A stretch of 58,366 bases of DNA from JBJYKD01 sp049310025. Its GTDB lineage: Bacteria > Bacillota > Thermosediminibacteria > Thermosediminibacterales > Tepidanaerobacteraceae. A program made the position numbers and the translations under genes. The stretch covers positions 1 to 58,366 of the forward strand of contig NZ_JBJYKD010000018.1 in assembly GCF_049310025.1 (NCBI RefSeq). Direction: 5' to 3'. Of the stretch, positions 42,749-49,684 are shown piece by piece (within the stretch, counting starts at the first letter, position 1; each line of letters opens with the position of its first letter). The notes under the pieces were generated by a model. It was not told the DNA's origin. It made no database searches and worked only from the letters and a program-made list of their open reading frames with translations.

Positions 42749-42848
42749 TTTAATTCAGTTTTTCAATTTCAAGCTGGGGTTGCTCAGCCGCCAGGGCCAC
42801 CTTAAAGCCTGCTCCTTGCCCGCCAGCGGAAATCCCGGCAGATTAATT

Positions 42849-44492
42849 TTACATCGAAGTCATCGTCTTTTTATGCTTCCCGGTCAATATGCCGTAGGCC
42901 TGAATGATCAGGAGGACGGCCAGTATGAAAAGCAGCACCGCGAATACGACAAGCAGATAGTTGCCGGCAGCCGCATTTGCCTTAATCAGGAAAAAGAGAG
43001 CCGTCAGGGTGACCGCAAACATGAATATCATCGGAATGATGAGCATGCTGTTGTTTCTGCCGGCGTTGGCCAGCCATGTGGCCACGGCGAGGAGGGCCAC
43101 GGCGGCAAGCAACTGATTGGCGGACCCGAAAATCGGCCATATAACCTTCCAGCTGGTAAACGCCAGGACGACCGAAGCCAGCACCGTAACAATGGAGGCC
43201 ACGTACCTGTTGCCGAAGAATCGTGCAGTCGGGCTTGATTGTGTTTTTTCACCGGACTCGGAAATGTTTTCAAAAAACTCCTGGAAGGCAAACCTCCCCA
43301 GTCTCGTGGCCGTATCCAGCGTCGTCAGGGCAAAAGCCGACACGGCCAGGGCGGCAAAGGTCTTGCCGATAGTGAAATTAACGCCCAGACTTGTCATAAA
43401 GGTCCCCAGGCCGTCGGCAAATACGTTTGTGGGCCCGGCTTTCATAAGGGCGGCAAATTTATCCCCGGTCAAGTATGCCGCCGTTATGATTGCAATCATG
43501 GCAAGTACCCCTTCTATAAGCATTGCGCCGTACCCTATAATCCTGGCATCCCGCTCTCTATCCAGCTGTTTTGCCGTCGTGCCGGAAGCCACCAGGGAGT
43601 GGAAACCGGATATGGCGCCGCAGGCTACGGTAACAAAAAGCATGGGGAATAAATACTGGGTCCCCACCTTAAAGCCGGTAAATGCCGGCAGCCGTATTTG
43701 AGGATTGTACAAAAGAATTCCTATAATGCCTCCTGCCATCATGCCGTAAAGGAGAAACGAGTTGAGGTAATCTCTCGGCTGCAAAAGTATCCATACGGGC
43801 ATTACGGAAGCAGCTATGATATAAACGGCAAGGATAATAATCCACATCACCTTTGACAAAGACAGCGGTGCGAAATAACCTATTACAATACATAAGGCCA
43901 GGATAATTACTCCTATGATAGTGCTGGCGGTAAGGGATGCGTTGCGCCTGTATACGCTGAATCCAAAGGCTACCGCCAGGGGGATGAACAAAAGCGACGC
44001 CGTGGCGGCCTGAGGTGTGGCGACAAAAGTATCGGCGACAATGTTGGCAAAGGCGGCCACGATAAGCACGAGGGTCAGCCAGGAGAATAACAGGAACAGC
44101 CTTTTTGCCGTCAGGCCGACGTTCACTTCTATAATATCGCCTATGGATTTCCCCTTATGCCTTAAAGATGCAATGAGCGAACCCAGATCATGAGCGGCGC
44201 CCAAGAATATGCTTCCTATCACTATCCATAGGACGACGGGTATCCACCCAAATATGGCCGCCTGAATCGGGCCGTTAATGGGTCCCGCCCCCGCAATGGA
44301 GGCGAAGTGATGTCCCAAAAGCACCGGGGCCTTTGCCGGAGCGTAGTCAATCCCGTCATACATGGTATGAGCCGGAGTTTTTCTTTCGTCCGTTAATCCC
44401 CACTGCCTTGCAAGCCAGCCGCCGTAAAAAGTATATGCTGTAAAGAAAATCACGACTGCACCCAACAGCAGCATTATTGCGCTCATATACAA
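42849..44492 (-). CDS. cstA: CstA family carbon starvation/pyruvate carrier (copy 2)
   Basis: 547-residue CstA paralogue with about 14-16 membrane spans: KTPAHTMYDGIDYAPA near 40, FASIAGAGPINGPIQAAIFGWIP near 63-85, SGFHSLVASGTTAKQL near 290-305. It is longer and clearly diverged from copy 1 at 38.4 kb, so specialisation rather than recent duplication. It follows the unknown 44.5 kb gene by 19 bases as an operon. Likely under control of the LytS/LytR pair downstream. Confidence 0.9.
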   Translation of the reverse strand: MYMSAIMLLLGAVVIFFTAYTFYGGWLARQWGLTDERKTPAHTMYDGIDYAPAKAPVLLGHHFASIAGAGPINGPIQAAIFGWIPVVLWIVIGSIFLGAAHDLGSLIASLRHKGKSIGDIIEVNVGLTAKRLFLLFSWLTLVLIVAAFANIVADTFVATPQAATASLLFIPLAVAFGFSVYRRNASLTASTIIGVIILALCIVIGYFAPLSLSKVMWIIILAVYIIAASVMPVWILLQPRDYLNSFLLYGMMAGGIIGILLYNPQIRLPAFTGFKVGTQYLFPMLFVTVACGAISGFHSLVASGTTAKQLDRERDARIIGYGAMLIEGVLAMIAIITAAYLTGDKFAALMKAGPTNVFADGLGTFMTSLGVNFTIGKTFAALAVSAFALTTLDTATRLGRFAFQEFFENISESGEKTQSSPTARFFGNRYVASIVTVLASVVLAFTSWKVIWPIFGSANQLLAAVALLAVATWLANAGRNNSMLIIPMIFMFAVTLTALFFLIKANAAAGNYLLVVFAVLLFILAVLLIIQAYGILTGKHKKTMTSM

Positions 44493-44511
44493 ATCCCCCT
44501 TTGTTTTTTAA

Positions 44512-45021
44512 TTACCCATAGAGCTGTGGCTGGAATAAATAAAAATCCTCCATCACCTCTCTTGCCTTTCTGTTTGCCACCACCCTGCGGGAAATAATAT
44601 CCACTCCAAGAAGCCCCGTGTCGCACCATCCCATCAAACCAAATCCAAAACAGCCGGCACATTTGTATCTTTTTATGTAATCGGCCGCATCTTCCGTCAT
44701 GCCCTTTTCGGCTATTATTGCGCCGATTATGGTGGTACACATATGCCTCAAATCCGGTCTGACCAAAAGCTTTACCTGCCCCTTCAGCCACTCTCCAAAT
44801 TCCCGGATAAAATTAAAATCCAGCGTATCACAGCATTTTACCATCCTGTACTCATGGACCTCATATTCATCCAGCACTTTCGTCAAAAAGAAGCGCCGGT
44901 TTTTTAAGTGAAACACGGCATAAAGGTCCATAACCCTGTCGCCCAACGGGTGGTTTCTATAAACGTCAAAATATGCCCTGTGTCTCTGTTCCAGCAAGCG
45001 GATATAATTTTCTCTGTCCAT
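44512..45021 (-). CDS. Conserved protein of unknown function cotranscribed with CstA
   Basis: 169-residue soluble protein beginning MDRENYIRLLEQRHRAYFDV, with mixed alpha/beta composition, LKNRRFFLTKVLDEYEVHEYR in the first half, and a Cys-rich stretch YKCAGCFGFGLMGWCD near residue 125-140. I do not know its function; its shape reminds me of an uncharacterised clostridial family seen near metabolic genes. Start ATG has GGGAGG 8 bases upstream. It directly precedes cstA copy 2 with no terminator. It is not the YbdD-type protein that accompanies CstA in E. coli. Confidence 0.7.
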   Translation of the reverse strand: MDRENYIRLLEQRHRAYFDVYRNHPLGDRVMDLYAVFHLKNRRFFLTKVLDEYEVHEYRMVKCCDTLDFNFIREFGEWLKGQVKLLVRPDLRHMCTTIIGAIIAEKGMTEDAADYIKRYKCAGCFGFGLMGWCDTGLLGVDIISRRVVANRKAREVMEDFYLFQPQLYG

Positions 45022-45310
45022 ATGGGTCACCTCCCGGAGGCATACAGTTTTAAACACGGGCTTGTTTCATGAAATGTTTTCTATGATGGATTTTTTGTTA
45101 TTTATTAATTTTTATTATATTCCATCTTTTTTGTTTTATGTCACATTTTTCTCCAAGCGGCATAAAATTTAAATCGTCCGTCGAAAAACAGCACCGAACG
45201 GCAGTTACGCAAGAGCTGTAAAAGAATGTATTCCTTTGATTTTTTTTGTGTGCTATAATTTGCTTAAGAAAAAAATTTGACAACCATCGTTTTAACAGGG
45301 AGTGGCTTTC

Positions 45311-45748
45311 TTGCAAAAAATAAATCCGTCCTTTTCAGCGGGCACTTTAAAGCGCGGCATCCTGGCCGGTATTGACGTCACCTGGCAGCTGGCGCGAATC
45401 ATCATTCCAATTTATTTTATTGTGACTTTTTTAAAACACACTCCGCTATTGGATAAAATATCGGTTTTATTCGCACCTTTTATGGGAATATTCGGTCTTC
45501 CTGGTAAAGCCGCCGTTGTCCTGGTACTGGGGAACGCGGTAAACCTGTACGCCGCCATCGGAGCCATGATATCCCTTTCTCTCTCGGTCAAGGAAATAAC
45601 CATTCTTGCCATCATGCTGTCCTTCTGCCACAGCCTGCCGGTGGAAACGGCCCTCGCAAAAAAAATCGGCCTTTCGGCCGTAAACGTCATAGCCGTCAGA
45701 GCCTGCCTGGCCGTCATCTCCGGGCTGGCGTTTAATTTAATCCTTTAA
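45311..45748 (+). CDS. Nucleoside-recognition (Gate) domain membrane protein A
   Basis: About 145 residues, four hydrophobic segments, matching the Gate domain (nucleoside recognition) seen in SpmA/SpmB and nucleoside carriers: LLDKISVLFAPFMGIFGLPGKAAVVLVLGNAVNLYAAIGAM and a C-terminal MLSFCHSLPVETALAKKIG. TTG start chosen because GGGAG is 8 bases upstream; a GTG three codons earlier overlaps that site. It forms a half-unit with the next gene, 22 bases downstream. Substrate unknown. Confidence 0.75.
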   Translation: MQKINPSFSAGTLKRGILAGIDVTWQLARIIIPIYFIVTFLKHTPLLDKISVLFAPFMGIFGLPGKAAVVLVLGNAVNLYAAIGAMISLSLSVKEITILAIMLSFCHSLPVETALAKKIGLSAVNVIAVRACLAVISGLAFNLIL

Positions 45749-45770
45749 AACAAATACTTGGAGGAATCTT

Positions 45771-46235
45771 ATGGTGGTTCAGATTTTAAAAGAGGCATTT
45801 ACCGGCAGTTTCCTTTCGGTAAAGCAAATTGCCCTTATCGTCATACCCATCATGATTTTAATGGAAATACTGAAAGACCTGGGGGTGCTGGACAGGATAG
45901 CCCAACTTTTCTCTCCGGTGGTAAAGATCTACGGTTTGAAAAAAGAAGCGGGATTCCCCCTGGTGATAGGAATAATAATAGGCCTCTCTTACGGCGCAGG
46001 TGTCATCTTCCGGTCGGCAAAAGAGGACAAGCTGCCGAAGAGGGATCTGTACCTCATAACATATTTCCTTGTGTCCGCCCATGCGGTATTTGAGGATACC
46101 GCCATATTCATGGCCATTGGAGCCAGCGGCGCGCTTCTCCTGACCACCCGGCTTGTTGTGGCGGCGCTCTTTACTTACATTGCATCGAAATTGATAAAAG
46201 AACAACCTGACATAGGGGTGAATGGGATTGAATGA
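45771..46235 (+). CDS. Nucleoside-recognition (Gate) domain membrane protein B
   Basis: 154 residues, four hydrophobic segments; LDRIAQLFSPVVKIYGLKKEAGFPLVIGIIIGLSYGAGVI mirrors the first gene, so the two form a pseudo-symmetric pair as in SpmA-SpmB. ATG with GGAGG 8 bases upstream. The downstream MazG-like gene overlaps its end by 14 bases. Confidence 0.78.
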   Translation: MVVQILKEAFTGSFLSVKQIALIVIPIMILMEILKDLGVLDRIAQLFSPVVKIYGLKKEAGFPLVIGIIIGLSYGAGVIFRSAKEDKLPKRDLYLITYFLVSAHAVFEDTAIFMAIGASGALLLTTRLVVAALFTYIASKLIKEQPDIGVNGIE

Positions 46236-46554
46236 ATCAAAAGAAAACAGCTTCAAGGTCATCAGCCTGCCTAAGCTCAACGGACTTACTCCCACACTGG
46301 AGTCTACGGCGCTCAAGCTCATGGAAGAAGCCGGTGAGCTGGCTCAGGCCATAGGAAAATTCCGGGGGCAGAGCGGTGAAAAAATCCGCATGGATGAAAA
46401 AGAAGTGGTGGATAAAATGGCGCAGGAACTCCTGGACGTGGCCCAGGTGGCAGTCTCCATGATGTTTGTGCTGGAAGAAAACTACGACATAGATCTGGAT
46501 GAAAAAATTCGGCAGCACATCCGAAAATTGAAGTCGAAAGGTTATCTCAAGTAA
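46222..46554 (+). CDS. MazG-like nucleotide pyrophosphohydrolase
   Basis: 110-residue all-alpha protein with MazG-type acidic motifs: LKLMEEAGELAQAIG (E-E-x-x-E) and MAQELLDVAQVAVSMM (E-L-x-D). Such enzymes hydrolyse non-canonical or regulatory nucleotides to NMP and PPi. ATG or the TTG two codons later may start it; GGGG lies just upstream. Overlaps the Gate protein B gene, linking it to nucleotide or nucleoside handling. Converges on rho. Confidence 0.87.
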   Translation: MGLNESKENSFKVISLPKLNGLTPTLESTALKLMEEAGELAQAIGKFRGQSGEKIRMDEKEVVDKMAQELLDVAQVAVSMMFVLEENYDIDLDEKIRQHIRKLKSKGYLK

Positions 46555-46598
46555 AGAACACCATAGGTCCCCCGCCGGTTAAAAATTTCCTTCGAAAT

Positions 46599-47864
46599 TT
46601 ACGTAAGCTGGAGTTCATTGACCGTGGCCGCAAGGTTTTCGAAAAATTCCCTGTTTGTCTTGGTCCTCTTAAGCCTGCTTATCAGTGTGGAGGCCGCTTC
46701 TACCGTATCGAGCTGGGCCAGCGCCTTTCTCAAAACCCACACCGCTTCCAGTTCGTCTTTTGATAGGAGCAGTTCTTCCCGGCGCGTGCCGGATTTTTTT
46801 ATATCTATGGCCGGATATATTCTGCGCTCCGCCAGTTTTCTGTCCAGGTGAATTTCCATGTTGCCAGTGCCCTTAAACTCTTCGTATATCACATCGTCCA
46901 TCCGGCTGCCGGTCTCCACCAGGGCGGTGGCGATAATGGTCAGACTGCCGCCTTCTTCGATATTCCTGGCGGCTCCGAAGAACCTCTTCGGCTTGTGCAG
47001 GGCGCTGGGGTCAAGGCCCCCGGAAAGGGTCCTACCCGTGGGAGGCACGACCAGATTGTTGGCCCTGGCCAGGCGGGTTATGCTGTCCAGCAGGATCACC
47101 ACGTCTCTCTTACTCTCCACCAGCCTCTGAGCCCTCTCCAGTACCATGTCAGCCACTCTCAGGTGGTTTTCCGGCAGTTCGTCAAAGGTGGAACTTACCA
47201 CCTCGCCGTCTACCGAACGCCTGATGTCAGTGACCTCTTCAGGCCTTTCGTCTATGAGAAGCACGATAAGCTGTATTCCCGGGTGGTTTCTGGTCAGGGC
47301 ATTGGCTATTTTTTTGAGCATCATGGTCTTGCCCGCTTTGGGGGGAGAAACTATGAGGGCGCGCTGGCCTTTGCCTATAGGAGCGATGATGTCTATAATC
47401 CTGGTGGACAGGTCCTGCGGGTCGTTTTCCAGGGTGAGTCTGGGCTGCGGGAATATGGGTGTCAGAGAATCAAAGTGAAAGCGCCCGACCGCGTGCTCAG
47501 GGTCGAGGCCGTTTACCGCGGAGATCTGCAGGATGGCCCTGTATTTTTCACCCTCTTTGGGGGGACGCGTTTTGCCGGCAATCATATCGCCGGTCCTCAA
47601 GTGGAACCTACGGATCTGGGAAGGGGAAATGTAGATGTCTTCATCGGATGGCAAATAGTTTTCAATTCTCAAAAAACCGTAACCGTCCGGCAATATCTCC
47701 AGGACTCCTTCGGCCACAGCGTCGCCGGGCTCGTCGGCCATGGCCTCCATGATTTTTATTATGAGATCGCGCTTGCGGTACTTGTAGTAACCCGGTATTT
47801 TTTTCTCGCGGGCGATTTCATGCAGTTCGGCAATGGTCTTTTTTTCAAGTTCGGTAATGAGCAA
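46599..47864 (-). CDS. rho: Transcription termination factor Rho
   Basis: 421-residue hexameric RNA helicase. Rho-N helix (TIAELHEIAREKKIPGYYKYRKRDLI), cold-shock-like RNA domain (DGYGFLRIENYLPSDEDIYISPSQIRRF), ATPase with Walker A PKAGKTMML, Walker B VVILLDSITRLARA, Q-loop PPTGRTLSGGLDPSAL and R-loop segments. Shorter than the E. coli protein only by N-terminal detail. TTG start after GGGAAG. Monocistronic. Confidence 0.96.
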   Translation of the reverse strand: MLITELEKKTIAELHEIAREKKIPGYYKYRKRDLIIKIMEAMADEPGDAVAEGVLEILPDGYGFLRIENYLPSDEDIYISPSQIRRFHLRTGDMIAGKTRPPKEGEKYRAILQISAVNGLDPEHAVGRFHFDSLTPIFPQPRLTLENDPQDLSTRIIDIIAPIGKGQRALIVSPPKAGKTMMLKKIANALTRNHPGIQLIVLLIDERPEEVTDIRRSVDGEVVSSTFDELPENHLRVADMVLERAQRLVESKRDVVILLDSITRLARANNLVVPPTGRTLSGGLDPSALHKPKRFFGAARNIEEGGSLTIIATALVETGSRMDDVIYEEFKGTGNMEIHLDRKLAERRIYPAIDIKKSGTRREELLLSKDELEAVWVLRKALAQLDTVEAASTLISRLKRTKTNREFFENLAATVNELQLT

Positions 47865-48027
47865 AATCTCACTTCCCTTTGATTTGATTTTTATTTGGCT
47901 GGGAAATACGGCAGGAGCTTTAATGGAAATACCTGGAAGAAAGGAAAATTTTAACGGTTCTCATTAGAAATTATGTGTCCCGGAGGGAAAAATATTCATA
48001 AGAGGGGTAAAATAAAACTTTTTAAAA

Positions 48028-48058
48028 AAGGAGACCCTCAACCGGGCCTCCTTTTTAT
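48028..48058 (-). terminator. Terminator of the histidine kinase operon
   Basis: AAAAAGGAG/CTCCTTTTT stem interrupted by CCC/GGG with a six-base loop; T tract for the minus strand follows. Intergenic 47865-48027 and 48059-48172 hold no gene. Confidence 0.82.
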
Positions 48059-48172
48059 AGATACACCGAGGAGGATTTGCCTTTTGTAATTTATTATATC
48101 ATTTATATAGGGCAGCGTCAAGATAAGGGTGCAATGCCATATTTTAACTTTTATTCAGTTCCGTGGTTGCCG

Positions 48173-49111
48173 TCAAAATGGAAGTTCTACAAAAAAGGTG
48201 GTCCCTTCCCCTTCTTTTGATTCAAATCTGATTTTGCCCCCGTGATTTTGTATAATTCGCTTTGTTATGTAAAGGCCCAGGCCCGTCCCGTTTTCCTTGG
48301 TGGTAAAGAAAGGCTTGAACAATTTTTCCCTGTTTCCTTCCTTAATACCAACTCCGTCGTCTTTTATCTCAACGATTATTTTGTCCTCTTGCCTGCGGGA
48401 TTTTATAAATATGTTTCCCTCCTTTGTGATCGCCTCAAGGGAGTTTTGAATGAGATTTAAAAAGGCCTGTTTTAACTGGTCTTTATCGCCGTACACCCAT
48501 AAGTCTTTTTCCATGTCCAAACGGCAGGAAACTGTTTCAGTAAACCTGGCCTTAAAGAGGTTTAACACTTCCTCCATCAGTTTGTCTATATAAATCCTGT
48601 CGTTCTTTTTTATCTGCTGTCGTGAGAGTATTAAAAAATCTTCCACGATTCTGCGGAGCCGGTCCAGCTCGGAAATCATTATATGGGTATATTCTCTTCG
48701 TCGATCATCTTTTCCGAGGCTGTTTTCCAAAAGCTGCAGAAAACCCCTGATTGAAAAAAGGGGATTTTTTATTTCATGGACGGCGCTTGCCGCCAATTCT
48801 CCGGATACCGCCAGGCTTTCTATCCGTGTCAAATTTTCTCTGAGCTTTTCGATTTCGCCTTTATCTTCATAGGATACAATGACGCCCAGCGGGCCTTCCG
48901 AATCTTCAAAAAGGGATGTGCTCACATCATAGACGTATGATCTGTTGGCATTCTCTTCATCCCGGTTTTCAATTACGATCCGGTGGTTTCCTTCTCTGAC
49001 AAATAAAAGGGGGGCCTCTAAAACGGTGTCAACCCTTTCCGCCAGCATATCCTCATAAACTTCGGCATATTTTAAGAGATTAAACGCCCCATCTCGAAAC
49101 CCGTCTCCCAT
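48173..49111 (-). CDS. Soluble PAS-type sensor histidine kinase
   Basis: 312 residues without membrane segments: an N-terminal PAS-like region (1-90), H-box SAVHEIKNPLFSIRGFLQLL with the phospho-His (about residue 114), and HATPase (NLIQNSLEA, DDGVGIKEG, GTGLGLYITKRI). It resembles sporulation-type kinases such as KinA/KinE cores. Starts ATG (MGDGFRDG) after GGAGAAGG; overlaps the response regulator by 40 bases, translationally coupled. Signal unknown. Confidence 0.9.
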   Translation of the reverse strand: MGDGFRDGAFNLLKYAEVYEDMLAERVDTVLEAPLLFVREGNHRIVIENRDEENANRSYVYDVSTSLFEDSEGPLGVIVSYEDKGEIEKLRENLTRIESLAVSGELAASAVHEIKNPLFSIRGFLQLLENSLGKDDRRREYTHIMISELDRLRRIVEDFLILSRQQIKKNDRIYIDKLMEEVLNLFKARFTETVSCRLDMEKDLWVYGDKDQLKQAFLNLIQNSLEAITKEGNIFIKSRRQEDKIIVEIKDDGVGIKEGNREKLFKPFFTTKENGTGLGLYITKRIIQNHGGKIRFESKEGEGTTFFVELPF

Positions 49112-49506
49112 TCGCCTTCTCCTCTCGCCGCCAAATCTAAGGTTGCAGAAACTTTGTCAAGCACAGCTTTGAGTTCTTGAAGGTCAAAGGGTTTTACCAG
49201 ACAGGCAACGGCACCTTCCTCCCTCGCCCTCTTCAAATACTCGTTGCTGGAACAACCCGACATGAAAATGGTGGCAACTTCAGGCATTTTTTCTTTCAGG
49301 TGAGACAGAAGGGTTATGCCGTCTATACCTGGAATGGTCATGTCCACCAGGGCTATGTCAGGCTTTTCCTGATATGCCATTTCCAGAGCTTCCAGGCCGT
49401 CCGACGCTCCAAAAGTCCTGTAACCTGAAGAATTGAGAGCTTCAAGCAGCATGGCTCTCACCCAAAGCTGGTCGTCCACAACCATCACTTTGAACTTTTG
49501 GCCCAC
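49072..49506 (-). CDS. Single-domain response regulator
   Basis: CheY/Spo0F-like receiver (about 144 residues): VDDQ acidic pair, phosphoacceptor in IALVDMTIPG, Ser in IFMSG, Lys in CLVKPF, with a 30-residue acidic C-terminal extension and no output domain. Probably a phosphorelay or signal-sink partner of the downstream kinase. GTG start chosen (GGGGG 9 bases upstream); an ATG 11 codons earlier lacks a ribosome site. Confidence 0.88.
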   Translation of the reverse strand: MGQKFKVMVVDDQLWVRAMLLEALNSSGYRTFGASDGLEALEMAYQEKPDIALVDMTIPGIDGITLLSHLKEKMPEVATIFMSGCSSNEYLKRAREEGAVACLVKPFDLQELKAVLDKVSATLDLAARGEGEWETGFEMGRLIS

Positions 49507-49684
49507 TTTTTTTATCCCCCAATCTTTCAGTAGCCTCATCCGGCTCTATTTTTTGCCGGCAGTTGTTCCCCTGAAGTCACTACCTTCATGAGATAATTAA
49601 AAAGGATAATTAGTAAAATATTTAGAGAATATATTTATTATTCTACAAGAAATACTTATTTCCTTTCATCATATTATATACTTA

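Noticed and set aside
46848..47882. 344-residue plus-strand frame
   Set aside because: Antisense shadow of rho; the rho reading is unambiguous. Other long antisense frames (for example 15535-16524 and 33856-34233) are the same effect.
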